Part shown: in pieces, positions 44,471 through 52,976 of the stretch
Position numbering within the stretch: position 1 is the stretch's first letter
How the letters are laid out: every line of letters starts with the position of its first letter
Source: Streptomyces sp. NBC_00775
Lineage (GTDB): Bacteria > Actinomycetota > Actinomycetes > Streptomycetales > Streptomycetaceae
Assembly: GCF_036347135.1 (NCBI RefSeq)
Contig: NZ_CP108938.1
Coordinates: 9,610,001 to 9,674,000 of the forward strand
DNA: 64,000 bases
Direction of reading: 5' to 3'
Notes under the pieces: model-generated
Seen by the model: the letters and a program-made list of their open reading frames with translations, nothing else
What the model was told of the DNA's origin: nothing
Database searches by the model: none
Position numbers and translations under genes: made by a program

Positions 44471-45355
44471 TTGAAAGTCGTCCTGCTGGGCACGGCCGCC
44501 GGTGGCGGCTTCCCTCAGTGGAACTGCGCCTGCGCGCTGTGCGCGGCCGCCCGCGACGGGAAACTGCCCGCGCGGACACAGGAGTGCGTCGCCGTCAGCG
44601 GCAACTGCCGCGACTGGTGGCTGCTCAACGCCTCACCCGACATCCGTACGCAGCTGACCACCACGCCCGCGCTCGCACCCGGGCCGGGCCCCAGGGACAC
44701 GCCGGTACGCGGCGTGCTCCTGACGGACGCCGAGGCCGACCACGTCATGGGGCTGACCGTCCTGCGCGGCGGCGCGGGCCTCAAGCTCTACGCCGCGCCT
44801 CCCGTCCTCGCCACATTGGCCCCGCTGCGCGCGATGCTCGACCGCTACGCCCCGTGGGCGTGGGCGGACAGCCTGACCGAGGGCGGGTTCGTGCTGGCCG
44901 GCGGTCTGGTGGTGAGCGCTCACCCGGTCGGTTCCAAGGCCCCGAAGTACGTCGCCGGACCCGTCGCGGACGCCGGCTGGGTGACGGCGTACCGGATCGA
45001 GGACCTGGCCAGCGGGGGAGTGCTCGTCTACGCGCCCTGCCTGGGCGGTTGGACACCCGTGCTGGACGAACTGCTGGCCACGGCGACCTGCGCGCTGCTC
45101 GACGGCACCTTCTACGCGGCCGGCGAGATGGGCGCGGCGGTGCGGGCGCCCGCCGGGCAGGCCGCCATGGGACATCTGCCCGTCTCGGGAGCGCGCGGCA
45201 GCCTGGCCGCCCTGGCCCGCCATCCAGGGCCGCGCCGCATCTACACCCACCTCAACAACACGAACCCGCTGCTCGACCCGGCCTCGGACGCCTCTGCGCG
45301 GGTGACCGGGACCGGAGTCGAAGTCCTGCCGGACGGTGCGGAGTTCGTGGTCTAG
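44471..45355 (+). CDS. pqqB: PqqB-like metallo-beta-lactamase-fold protein
   Basis: This 294-residue protein matches the pyrroloquinoline quinone biosynthesis protein PqqB. The N-terminal signature GTAAGGGFPQWNCACALCAA has the CxC-like cysteines. LLTDAEADHVMGLTVLRGG replaces the canonical HxHxDH. IYTHLNNTNPLLDPASDA near the C-terminus completes the family pattern. PqqB oxidises the cross-linked PqqA intermediate in characterised systems. No pqqA, C, D or E is found in the window, so it is an orphan here. It starts at TTG 44471 behind a GGAGGGG tract. Confidence 0.88.
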   Translation: MKVVLLGTAAGGGFPQWNCACALCAAARDGKLPARTQECVAVSGNCRDWWLLNASPDIRTQLTTTPALAPGPGPRDTPVRGVLLTDAEADHVMGLTVLRGGAGLKLYAAPPVLATLAPLRAMLDRYAPWAWADSLTEGGFVLAGGLVVSAHPVGSKAPKYVAGPVADAGWVTAYRIEDLASGGVLVYAPCLGGWTPVLDELLATATCALLDGTFYAAGEMGAAVRAPAGQAAMGHLPVSGARGSLAALARHPGPRRIYTHLNNTNPLLDPASDASARVTGTGVEVLPDGAEFVV

Positions 45356-45374
45356 CGGACACCGCACGGGACTT

Positions 45375-45779
45375 TCACAACACTCCCTGGCCGTTCAGCA
45401 CGCGCTCCAGGGCGGCGCGTTGCAGGGGGAGCACCTCGGCGTGCAGGGCGCGCCCCTTCTCGGTGAGCGCGACCCAGACTCCGCGTCGGTCCTCCTGGCA
45501 GACGGTGCGCTCCACCAGGCCGTCCTTCTCCAGCCGGCCGATGAGGCGGGACAAGGCGCTCTGGCTCAGGTGGACCCGGCCCGCGATGTTCTGCACCCGG
45601 CACTGCTCGCCGGGCTCCGCGGCCGTGCCCGACGCGAGGATGTCCAGGACCTCGAAGTCACTGGCTCCGAGGCCGTGGGGATGCAGCGCGCGGTCGATCT
45701 CGCACATCGTGCGCGCGTGCACCGAGAGGATCTCCCGCCACTGGTCTTCGAGGGGGGAGCCGGGCGTCTTCGCTGCCAT
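45375..45779 (-). CDS. MarR-family transcriptional regulator
   Basis: This 134-residue winged-helix regulator contains ARTMCEIDRALHPHGLGASD, then VHLSQSALSRLIGRLEKDGL as the recognition helix, and the wing VERTVCQEDRRGVWVALTEK. MarR proteins bind as dimers to short palindromes and respond to aromatic or oxidative ligands. It is convergent with pqqB (20 bp gap). A palindrome at 45818-45836 is its likely own operator. Confidence 0.88.
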   Translation of the reverse strand: MAAKTPGSPLEDQWREILSVHARTMCEIDRALHPHGLGASDFEVLDILASGTAAEPGEQCRVQNIAGRVHLSQSALSRLIGRLEKDGLVERTVCQEDRRGVWVALTEKGRALHAEVLPLQRAALERVLNGQGVL

Positions 45780-45817
45780 AACTGAACGGTAACAGAGATC
45801 CGGCCAGTCATTGCGCG

Positions 45818-45836
45818 TGCAACTAGTGCAGTTGCA
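45818..45836 (-). promoter_or_regulatory. Palindromic operator candidate for the MarR regulator
   Basis: TGCAACT (45818-45824) and AGTTGCA (45830-45836) are exact inverted repeats spaced by 5 nt. They lie 39-57 bp upstream of the marR ATG, a typical size and position for MarR autoregulation. Confidence 0.7.
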
Positions 45837-45894
45837 TCCAGTCTGCCCCCGCCGCGGCGGGGCCCTGCCGCCCGCCCCCCTCCGTGCGGCCGCT

Positions 45895-46248
45895 CTACTC
45901 GGCGGAGGGATCCTGGGTGAGCCCGATCAGGTTCCCGTCCGCGTCCTTGACAAAGGCGATCAGCTTGCCGCCGCCCACGTCCTGGACGTCCTGCAGCGAC
46001 TCGGCCCCGGCGTCGAGCAGGGCCGCGAGGGTCGCCCTGATGTCGGCGACGTGCCAGTAGGGGACGGGCCCGGTCATGCCCTTGGCGTGACCGTTGGGGT
46101 CGAGGCCGACGTCCTGGCCCGCGTCCTTGAAGCCGACGTAGTACGGCTCGTCCGCGTACGGCTCAACCCCCAGCAGTGCGCTGAACAGCGCCTTTCCCTG
46201 TGCGAGGTCCTTGACGGGGTAGATGATGGTCTTCAGGCCGGCGGTCAT
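45895..46248 (-). CDS. VOC-superfamily (glyoxalase/dioxygenase-fold) protein
   Basis: This 117-residue protein has two beta-alpha-beta-beta-beta motifs: GLKTIIYPVKDLAQGKALFS and, in the second half, YWHVADIRATLAALLDAGAE, ending FVKDADGNLIGLTQDP. This is a small vicinal-oxygen-chelate fold found in glyoxalase I, bleomycin-resistance and extradiol enzymes. Possible metal ligands are His in YWHV and later acidic residues, but substrate is unknown. ATG 46248 is preceded by GGAGGA, which rules out the longer frame. Confidence 0.82.
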   Translation of the reverse strand: MTAGLKTIIYPVKDLAQGKALFSALLGVEPYADEPYYVGFKDAGQDVGLDPNGHAKGMTGPVPYWHVADIRATLAALLDAGAESLQDVQDVGGGKLIAFVKDADGNLIGLTQDPSAE

Positions 46249-46439
46249 GGCGACTCCTCCGTGGTGCTGGTCAGTGCCTGCGAATGGCTTCTCGCTCCGA
46301 CGTGTATCCCGTCGGTGCTTCAACGCTAGGACGGGGGAGCACCGCATGGCTTCTCGAATCCTGACCGGTCGGGAATCCTGAATCGGGCGGGAATCCTGAC
46401 CGGTCGAGGGGTACGGCCGGCCTGTCGCGGACCTGCCGG

Positions 46440-48395
46440 TCAGCCGCTCACCGGGTCCACCGCGTTGCGCCAGACCTTGATGTCCACCGTGATGTAGTCC
46501 GTCGTGTCCGGCGAGGGCGCCGTGCCGCGGAAGGTGATGAGGCCGACGTGGCCGGTTCCACTGACCACGCACAGCCGGTCGCCGACAGCGAGGTCTCTCA
46601 CCCACAGGTACTTCTCGCTGCCGGTCTGTGCGAGGCAGGAATCAAGTGTCCCGGCGGCACGGGGCGCCAAGCGGGTCAGCTGGCTCTGGCTGGTGGATCC
46701 GGGAGCCACGACGGCGCCGGAGGAGTACACGGCGTAGGTGAAGTCCTCGTCGCTCGTGCCGGTGTCGGCCTTGGGCCCTGGGGGCCTGTCGCCCAGATAC
46801 AGGTCGTGGCTGGCGGTCATGCGAATGCCGGTATAGGTCTCCGTCGCCGGCTGGGCCGCCGCCGTCGCGGTCGGCTTGCGGGCGGCGGCCGACGTCTGGG
46901 ACGTGGCCGGTTCGTCGGAGGCGGGCGGGGCGGTGCGGGTCGCGGACGCGGACGGGTCCGCCTTCTTCGGCTTCGCCTTCTTCGACGGCGATGCGGAGGG
47001 ATCACCCGAGCCGGTCGGCTGCTGTTCGGTCGCCGATCTGGAAGCCTGTCCGGCCTGGCCGCTCGCGCCGTCCGCCGGCTCCTCGGGGCTCAGGACGCCG
47101 GACAGGAACAGGGCGCCGGTCACCGCGGCCACGGTCAGGACGACCGCCCCGCCCGTGACCAGCCCCCGCCGCTTGGTACGGCGCCGCGGCGCGGGCCCCA
47201 GGAGGACGGGACCGGTGGGCGCGGAGTACGGCACGCCCCCGCCGGGCGTCACAGGACCGGGAGCCGCCATTCCGGCGTACGCGCCGCCGGGGACGCCGCC
47301 GACGCCGGGCGCCGAGGGAAAGGGAGTGACCGGGGGACCGAACTCACCGCTGGTGACGCCCGGTGCCGGGGACTCGGCTCGCTGTCCCAAGGCGCCCTGC
47401 CGGGGGATGCGCAGGGCCATCGTGTCCACCGGGGACGGCTGCTCCTGCGCTTGGGGCTGGGGCTGGGGCTGGCCCTGGGTCTGTGGCTGCGGCTCGCGCA
47501 CCGCGTGCTGTGCGAGCTGCCCCGCCACCGACGCAGGCAGCCAGCTCTCCACGCGGCGCAGGCCCCGCTCCGGGTCGGCGGCCGCGCACAGGCGTATGAC
47601 GTCGGCCGGGGACGGCCGCAGCGCCGGGTCCTTGTGCAGGCACCCGGCCACCAACTCCGCCAGGTAGTCGGGGAGTTCGCCGAGCCGAGGCTCCTCGTGC
47701 ACGATGCGGTACAACACCCCGTGCGAGGGCCCGTCGCCGAAGGCGCCCGCGCCCGTCGCGGCGAAGGCGGCGATCTGGCCGAGCGCGAACACATCGGTCG
47801 CGCCGGTGATCTCCCCGCCGAGTGCCTGCTCGGGCGCCATGAAGGCGGGCGTCCCGATGGCGGAACCGCTGCGGGTCAAGGCGGTGGCGTCCGCCGCGCG
47901 CGCCACCCCGAAATCGATGACGCGGGGCCCGTCGAAAGCGAGCAGCACATTCGACGGCTTCAGGTCGCGGTGCACGACCCCGGCGCGGTGGATGTCCTGG
48001 AGTGCCTCGGCCACCCCCGCCGTGAGCAGCAGCACCGTGTCCCTGGGCAGCGGCCCGTGCTCCTTGACGGCATCCGCGAGGGAGGGGCCGGGGATATAGG
48101 CGGTGGCGAGCCAGGGCATGGGCCCTTCGGTGTCGCTGTCGAGGACGGGCACCGTGCACACGCCCTGCACCCGGCGGGCGTTGGCGACCTCCTGCCGGAA
48201 CCGGTCGCGGAAGTCGGGGTCGTCGGCGAGCTCGGGGCGGATCACCTTCACGGCGACGGCCCTGCCGCCGGGTGTGTGGGACAGGTAGACGCACCCCATG
48301 CCCCCGGCGCCGAGCCGTGCCAGCAGGCGGTATTCCCCTGCGGTGCGCGGATCGTCGTCCTCAAGCGGCTGGAACATCCCCGCACCCGTCTGCAC
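46440..48395 (-). CDS. Membrane-anchored serine/threonine protein kinase
   Basis: This 651-residue Hanks-type kinase has glycine loop LGAGGMGCVY, Lys in VAVKVIRPEL, catalytic loop HRDLKPSN, DFG in RVIDFGVARA and APE in FMAPEQALGG. A Pro/Gln-rich juxtamembrane region of about 130 residues leads to one membrane helix (about 410-432). A Ser/Thr/Pro-rich stalk and a C-terminal extracellular domain (about 520-651) follow, with SCLAQTGSEKYLWVRDLAVG and a disulfide-capable Cys pair. No PASTA repeats are present, so its ligand is not cell-wall muropeptide by that route. GTG 48395 follows GGGAG; ATG 48377 is an alternative. Confidence 0.92.
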   Translation of the reverse strand: MQTGAGMFQPLEDDDPRTAGEYRLLARLGAGGMGCVYLSHTPGGRAVAVKVIRPELADDPDFRDRFRQEVANARRVQGVCTVPVLDSDTEGPMPWLATAYIPGPSLADAVKEHGPLPRDTVLLLTAGVAEALQDIHRAGVVHRDLKPSNVLLAFDGPRVIDFGVARAADATALTRSGSAIGTPAFMAPEQALGGEITGATDVFALGQIAAFAATGAGAFGDGPSHGVLYRIVHEEPRLGELPDYLAELVAGCLHKDPALRPSPADVIRLCAAADPERGLRRVESWLPASVAGQLAQHAVREPQPQTQGQPQPQPQAQEQPSPVDTMALRIPRQGALGQRAESPAPGVTSGEFGPPVTPFPSAPGVGGVPGGAYAGMAAPGPVTPGGGVPYSAPTGPVLLGPAPRRRTKRRGLVTGGAVVLTVAAVTGALFLSGVLSPEEPADGASGQAGQASRSATEQQPTGSGDPSASPSKKAKPKKADPSASATRTAPPASDEPATSQTSAAARKPTATAAAQPATETYTGIRMTASHDLYLGDRPPGPKADTGTSDEDFTYAVYSSGAVVAPGSTSQSQLTRLAPRAAGTLDSCLAQTGSEKYLWVRDLAVGDRLCVVSGTGHVGLITFRGTAPSPDTTDYITVDIKVWRNAVDPVSG

Positions 48396-48419
48396 GTTCC
48401 CGACTCCCGTAGCGCTCTG

Positions 48420-48451
48420 CTGTCACTCACACATCAGCTGTCACTCACACA
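48420..48451. repeat. Two direct repeats CTGTCACTCACACA upstream of the kinase
   Basis: Copies at 48420-48433 and 48438-48451 are identical (14 bp) with an 18-bp period. They lie 25-56 bp upstream of the kinase GTG, where a promoter or activator site would be. No matching known operator is recognised. Confidence 0.8.
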
Positions 48452-48557
48452 ACTGATCCGAACAGTATCGGTGTTCGAGCGAGCGCGGCGACGGACGTCC
48501 TCCTGCCGGCGACGTACGTCCGCCCCGCGGCGGGGCAGCCGCGGGGCAAGGACGTCA

Positions 48558-48605
48558 GATGTGGCGTGAGATGTGGCGTGAGATGTGCCGTGAGATGTGC
48601 CGTGA
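48558..48605. repeat. Four tandem 12-bp repeats (GATGTGSCGTGA)
   Basis: The unit GATGTGGCGTGA occurs twice and GATGTGCCGTGA twice in a row, with a partial fifth copy GACGTG. It lies between the kinase promoter and the lacI-type gene stop at 48623, outside any gene. Confidence 0.9.
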
Positions 48606-48622
48606 GACGTGATCGAAGGGCC

Positions 48623-49654
48623 TCAGGTGGACTCGCGTCGCACCAGTTCCGTGGGCAGGATCACCGCCGCCGGATCATCGCCCCCTATCTGGGCGAGCAG
48701 TACCCGCACCATCTCGGCGCTGATGCGATCCCAGGGCTGGCGGATCGTGGTGAGCGCGGGAGTGGACGCGACAGCGGCGGGCGAGTCGTCGAAGCCGCCG
48801 ACCGCCACGTCCTCGGGGACCCGGCGGCCGGCCCTGTGCAGTGCGGACAGCACCCCCTGTGCCATCAGGTCCGAGGCGACGAACACGGCGTCCAGGTCCG
48901 GGACCCGTTCGAGGAGTCGCTCCGCGCCCGCATCGCCGCTGGCCCGGCTGTAGTCGCCGGGGACGACGAGGCGGTCGTCGGCCTCGATCCCGGCCTCGGC
49001 GAGCACCTCCCGGTAGCCCGCGAGACGCTCGACTCCGCCGGGGGTGTCGAGCGGTCCCGTGACCATGCCGATGCGGCGGCGGCCGAGGGAGAGCAGGTGC
49101 TTGACCATGTCCCGGGCGCCGTCCCGGTCGTCCGCGGCGACGTAACTCACCTTGGATCCCAGGCCGATGGGCTTGCCGCAGGCGACCAGCGGCACGCCCG
49201 CCTCGCGCAGCTCCTCGGCGACCGGATCGCCGGAGTGGCTGGAGACCAGCAGCACCCCGTCGACGTGGCCCGCGGTGATGTACCGCGTTATGCGCCGCCG
49301 TTCGTCCTGGGTGCCCGCGAGCATCAGCAGGAGGGGAACGTCGTGTGCGGCCAGCGCCTGCGTGCAGCCGCGCAGCAGGACATTGAAGTTGGGGTCCTCG
49401 AAGAACCTCTCCTGAGGCTCGGTCAGCAGGAAGCCGATCGAGTCGGAGCGTCCGGTGATCAGCGAGCGGGCGTGCCGGTTCACGACGTAACCCGTCCTGC
49501 GGATGGCGGCGTTGACCGCCTCCTGGGCGGCGGGGCTGACGTAGTGCCCGCCGTTGAGTACCCGCGACACGGTCCCCCGTGAGACACCGGCCTCGCGTGC
49601 GACGTCGTGGATCGTCGGCGGTTTGCGCCTGCCCCCCGTGTGATGCATGGTCAT
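48623..49654 (-). CDS. LacI-family repressor of the galactan locus
   Basis: This 343-residue regulator has an N-terminal LacI HTH with hinge (TIHDVAREAGVSRGTVSRVL, then NGGHYVSPAAQEAVNAAI). A PBP1-type sugar-binding domain (about 65-340) follows, with SIGFLLTEP and DGVLLVSSHSGDPVAEEL. Its ATG 49654 overlaps the permease stop (ATGA); ATG 49648 is an alternative. As the last gene of the importer operon it is co-expressed with the genes it presumably represses. The divergent promoter region at 52.85 kb carries a LacI-type palindrome. The effector is likely galactose or a galacto-oligosaccharide. Confidence 0.92.
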   Translation of the reverse strand: MTMHHTGGRRKPPTIHDVAREAGVSRGTVSRVLNGGHYVSPAAQEAVNAAIRRTGYVVNRHARSLITGRSDSIGFLLTEPQERFFEDPNFNVLLRGCTQALAAHDVPLLLMLAGTQDERRRITRYITAGHVDGVLLVSSHSGDPVAEELREAGVPLVACGKPIGLGSKVSYVAADDRDGARDMVKHLLSLGRRRIGMVTGPLDTPGGVERLAGYREVLAEAGIEADDRLVVPGDYSRASGDAGAERLLERVPDLDAVFVASDLMAQGVLSALHRAGRRVPEDVAVGGFDDSPAAVASTPALTTIRQPWDRISAEMVRVLLAQIGGDDPAAVILPTELVRREST

Positions 49655-50556
49655 GACTTTACGGCTCCGGACAGCAGATCGAGGCTCCAGAACCGCTGGA
49701 TGACCAGGAACAGCGCGACCAGCGGGATGACCGCGAGCATCGCACCGGTGATCACCAGGGTGTACAGGGCCGGGGTGTTGGAACCCTGTTTGAGGAGGGT
49801 GAACAGGCCGAGGGTGATCGGGAACTTCTCGTCGTCGCTGAGCATGATGTACGGCAGCAGGAAGTTGTTCCACACCGCCACGAACTGGAACAGGAACACC
49901 GTCACCAGTCCGGGCACCATCATCGGCAGCGCGATCCGGGTGAAGATCCGCCACTCGCTCGCGCCGTCCATCCGTCCGGCCTCGACCACGTCACCGGGCA
50001 CCGCCGCGGCGGCGTAGATCCGGGCGAGATAGATGCCGTACGGGGAGAGGACGAGGGGGAGCAGGACGGAGGCGTACGAGTCCGTCAGGTCGGCCTTCGC
50101 CATCAGCAGATACTGGGGGATCGCGAGGATCACCGGCGGCATCAGCACGCCCGCCATCAGGATGCTGAAGACGGTCTCGCGGCCGCGGAAGCGGTAGAGC
50201 GCGAGCGCGTAGCCGCCGAGCGCGGAGACGGCCGTCGACAGGAGGGCGCCGAGACCGGCGTAGAGGGCGGAGTTGCCCATCCACTTCCAGTAGATGCCGT
50301 CGCGGTAGGCGTTGAGGTCCTTCACGTTCTGGGTGAAGCCGGTGCCCGGCAGGAACGTGAACGTCGAGAAAAGCTCACGGCCCGACTTGGTGGAGGCGAT
50401 CACCACCCAGGCGACGGGCAGCAGACAGTAGAGGGCGCCGAGCAGCAGCGTCAGCGTGGGCACCAGGGCGATCCGGCGGCGCAGCGGCGGACCCTGGGCG
50501 GTTCCGGGGGTGGTGCCGGCGGCCGGAGCGGCCTTGCCTACGGCAAGAGAACTCAT
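49651..50556 (-). CDS. Carbohydrate ABC transporter permease (MalG type)
   Basis: This 301-residue CUT1-class permease has six membrane helices. The ATPase-contact EAA motif is EAGRMDGASEWRIFTRIALP. The C-terminal loop LFLVIQRFWSLDLLSGAVKS is standard for MalG-like proteins. It starts at ATG 50556 overlapping the upstream permease stop. Like many Streptomyces CUT1 importers, no dedicated ATPase gene is present, so the shared MsiK ATPase probably energises it. Confidence 0.93.
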   Translation of the reverse strand: MSSLAVGKAAPAAGTTPGTAQGPPLRRRIALVPTLTLLLGALYCLLPVAWVVIASTKSGRELFSTFTFLPGTGFTQNVKDLNAYRDGIYWKWMGNSALYAGLGALLSTAVSALGGYALALYRFRGRETVFSILMAGVLMPPVILAIPQYLLMAKADLTDSYASVLLPLVLSPYGIYLARIYAAAAVPGDVVEAGRMDGASEWRIFTRIALPMMVPGLVTVFLFQFVAVWNNFLLPYIMLSDDEKFPITLGLFTLLKQGSNTPALYTLVITGAMLAVIPLVALFLVIQRFWSLDLLSGAVKS

Positions 50557-51476
50557 CGTGCTTCCTCCTGCTTGTTACGGGAGTTCGCGGCGCGCAGGAA
50601 TCCGAAGGACACGATCAGCGTGACGATGGCGATGATCATGGCCTCGGAAGACGCCGCGTAGATGTCGCCCGCGTTGAACGCGTCCCGGTACACCTTCATC
50701 AGCGGACTCCACGTCGTGGAGACGGAGTTGGTGAGGGGCTTGAGGGTGGTCGGCTCGCTGAACACCTGAAGCGTCGCGATGATCGAGAAGAAGAAGGTGA
50801 GGACCAGTGAGGGCGCCACCATCGGAATCTTGATCTTCACCGCGATCTGCAGGGGCGTGGCGCCGTCCAGCTTCGCCGCCTCGTACACCTCGGCCGGAAT
50901 GGCCTGGAGCGAGGTGTAGATGACGATCATGTTGAAGCCGGTGCCGCCCCAGACCGCGATGTTGGACAGGGCCAGATACAGCGGGCCGCCGTCCAGCAGG
51001 TTCGGCTGCGGCATGCCCAGCTTGTCGAGGACGAAGTAGAAGGGGCTGACGTCCGGGAGGTACAGGAAGCCCCACAGCAGCGCGGCGACGACGCCGGGAA
51101 TGGCGTACGGCAGGAAGATCGCCAGCCGGGTGAAGGGGGCGAGGCGCACCTTGTCCGTGTCGAGCATCAGCGCGAACAGCAGCGCGAGACCGAGCATCAC
51201 CGGAACCACGATGGCGCCGTAGCCCAGCACCCGCAGCCCGCCGTCGAGCAGCTCGTTGTCGGTGAGGGCGTCGGTGTAGTTCTCCAGGCCCGCCCAGACC
51301 TCCTTGCGGGCGCCCGCACCGAGGCCCAGGCCGCTGACCTTGACCTTGTGCAGGCTCAGCCAGAACGCGTAGCCGATGGGCAGCGCGAAGAAGAGGGCGA
51401 ACAGGATCGTCGCGGGGAGGAGGAAAGCGTACGGGGCCCCCTTGACCCCGTACGACTTCCGACGTGCGGTTGTCAC
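50553..51476 (-). CDS. Carbohydrate ABC transporter permease (MalF type)
   Basis: This 307-residue membrane permease has six helices (YAFLLPATILFALFFALPIG first). The EAA loop is EVYEAAKLDGATPLQIAVKI. GTG 51476 overlaps the stop of the binding-protein gene (GTGA), and its own stop overlaps the next permease start. It pairs with the MalG-type permease to form the channel for galacto-oligosaccharides. Confidence 0.93.
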   Translation of the reverse strand: MTTARRKSYGVKGAPYAFLLPATILFALFFALPIGYAFWLSLHKVKVSGLGLGAGARKEVWAGLENYTDALTDNELLDGGLRVLGYGAIVVPVMLGLALLFALMLDTDKVRLAPFTRLAIFLPYAIPGVVAALLWGFLYLPDVSPFYFVLDKLGMPQPNLLDGGPLYLALSNIAVWGGTGFNMIVIYTSLQAIPAEVYEAAKLDGATPLQIAVKIKIPMVAPSLVLTFFFSIIATLQVFSEPTTLKPLTNSVSTTWSPLMKVYRDAFNAGDIYAASSEAMIIAIVTLIVSFGFLRAANSRNKQEEAR

Positions 51477-52792
51477 TGAGCGACCCCGAAGCCCTGCTTC
51501 TTCAGGTTGGCGACGGTGTCGTCCTGCATGGTCTTCAGGGCGGCACCGAAGTCCGACTTGTTCTTCGCGGCGGCGCCGAAGGCGTCGTTGAAGGACGTGT
51601 AGGCGACGTTCACGTTCGGGCCCCACGCGGACGGCGCGGTGGTCTTCGCGATCGCCGAGGCCTTCGTGTAGAAGTCCTGCTGGTTGGAGAAGAAGGCCGG
51701 CGGCTGCATGAACGCGTCACTGAGCTGGGCGCTGGTGGAGGCGGGGTAGATACCGCTCTCCTTCGCCAGCGCGGCCACCGCGTCCGGGTCCGTGTTCAGC
51801 CAGGCGGCGAACTTCGCGGCGGCCGCCTTGTGCTTCGAGTCCGTGGTGACGGCCGTCGAGGAGCCGCCCCAGCTGCCGGTGACGTTCTCGCTGTCCGACC
51901 ACTGCGGCAGCGGGGCCATCGCCCACTTGCCCTTGGTGTCGGGGGCCGCGGTGGCGAGGGTCCCCGGCGCCCACACCGCGCTCACCCAGGCGATCTGCTT
52001 ACCGGTGTTGAGCGCCTTGTTCCAGGGCGGCGTGTACATCGGCTCGTTGTCGATCACGCCTTCCTTGACGAGACCGCCCCAGAACTTGGCGACCTTCTGC
52101 GTCGCCGCGTCGTCGATGCCGACCTTCCACTTGTCGCCGGAGGTCGTCCACCACTTGGCGCCGGCCTGCTGGGCGAGACCGGCGAAGAGGCCGGAGTCGT
52201 TGGCGGAGAAGGTGGTCAGGTCCTTGTCCGGGGCCTTCTTCTTCAGCGCGCGGGCGGTCTCGGCGAACTGCTCCCAGGTCGTCGGGACCGTCAGGCCGTA
52301 CTTCTTGAAGAGGTCCTGGCGGTAGTAGAACATCATCGGGCCGATGTCCTGCGGGATCGCGTAGACGGCGTCCGTGCCCAGCGTCGTCTGCTGCCAGACG
52401 GCCGCGGTGAACTTGCCCTTCGCGTCCTTCGATTCGCCCGCTATGTCGGCGAGTGCGTCATTGCTGACCAGCGTCGGCAGTGCCTGGTACTCGGCCTGGA
52501 CGAGGTCCGGGGCCTTCTTCGCCTTGTGCGCGGTGAGGATCTTGGTGACCAGGTCGTCTCCCGACGCCTGCTTCTTCACCGTGACGGTGATCTGCTGCTT
52601 CTTCCCCGGCCCCTTGTTCCACAGGTCCACGACCTTGTCCATGCCCGGGGTCCAGGTCCAGTACGTCAGTGACGCGGGTCCGGACTGGGCGTCGTCCTTG
52701 GCGTCGTCCGAGCCGCAAGCGGCGAGAGAGGTGGCGCCGAGCGCGACGGCGATGGTGGTGGCCACGAGGCGGCTGTGCTTCGTGATGGGCAT
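51473..52792 (-). CDS. Extracellular sugar-binding lipoprotein (galacto-oligosaccharide importer)
   Basis: This 439-residue CUT1 solute-binding protein has the lipobox ATSLAACGSD. Typical regions are LTYWTWTPGMDKVVDLWNKG, YAIPQDIGPMMFYYRQDLFK and GSWGGSSTAVTTDSKHKAAA. ATG 52792 follows GGGGAGAACGATCC, which rules out the longer frame. It is the first gene of the importer operon. Ligand identity as beta-galacto-oligosaccharides is inferred from the adjacent GH42 and GH53 enzymes. Confidence 0.93.
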   Translation of the reverse strand: MPITKHSRLVATTIAVALGATSLAACGSDDAKDDAQSGPASLTYWTWTPGMDKVVDLWNKGPGKKQQITVTVKKQASGDDLVTKILTAHKAKKAPDLVQAEYQALPTLVSNDALADIAGESKDAKGKFTAAVWQQTTLGTDAVYAIPQDIGPMMFYYRQDLFKKYGLTVPTTWEQFAETARALKKKAPDKDLTTFSANDSGLFAGLAQQAGAKWWTTSGDKWKVGIDDAATQKVAKFWGGLVKEGVIDNEPMYTPPWNKALNTGKQIAWVSAVWAPGTLATAAPDTKGKWAMAPLPQWSDSENVTGSWGGSSTAVTTDSKHKAAAAKFAAWLNTDPDAVAALAKESGIYPASTSAQLSDAFMQPPAFFSNQQDFYTKASAIAKTTAPSAWGPNVNVAYTSFNDAFGAAAKNKSDFGAALKTMQDDTVANLKKQGFGVAQ

Positions 52793-52846
52793 GGATCGTT
52801 CTCCCCTGACCTGGGCCTTCGCCTGCTGCGAAGACCTGCCATGCTT

Positions 52847-52862
52847 CTGTGAGCGTTCACAG
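52847..52862. promoter_or_regulatory. LacI-type operator CTGTGAGCGTTCACAG
   Basis: This is a 16-bp near-perfect palindrome, CTGTGA-GCGT-TCACAG, with central CG as in LacI/GalR operators. It overlaps the -10 region of the leftward importer promoter and lies about 36 bp from the rightward -10, so one bound repressor could affect both operons. Confidence 0.85.
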
Positions 52863-52912
52863 TAGAGAAACATCCCGGACACTTGTCAATGGTTGTTGCT
52901 GTGCGGTTATGT
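52861..52912. promoter_or_regulatory. Overlapping divergent promoters of the importer and GH42 genes
   Basis: Leftward: TTGACA (complement of 52884-52889), a 17-nt spacer, then TCTACT (complement of 52861-52866). Rightward: TTGTCA (52883-52888), an 18-nt spacer, then TTATGT (52907-52912). The two -35 elements share almost the same bases, which ties the two transcription units together. Confidence 0.65.
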
Positions 52913-52976
52913 TGGGCTCGCGCCGCTGGCGCTGTGTGTGCACGTTCCCAAATGATCGATTAACCGGGAGAGATCC

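Noticed and set aside
48558..48605. CRISPR-like array
   Set aside because: The repeats are 12 bp, directly abutting without spacers, and no cas genes are near.
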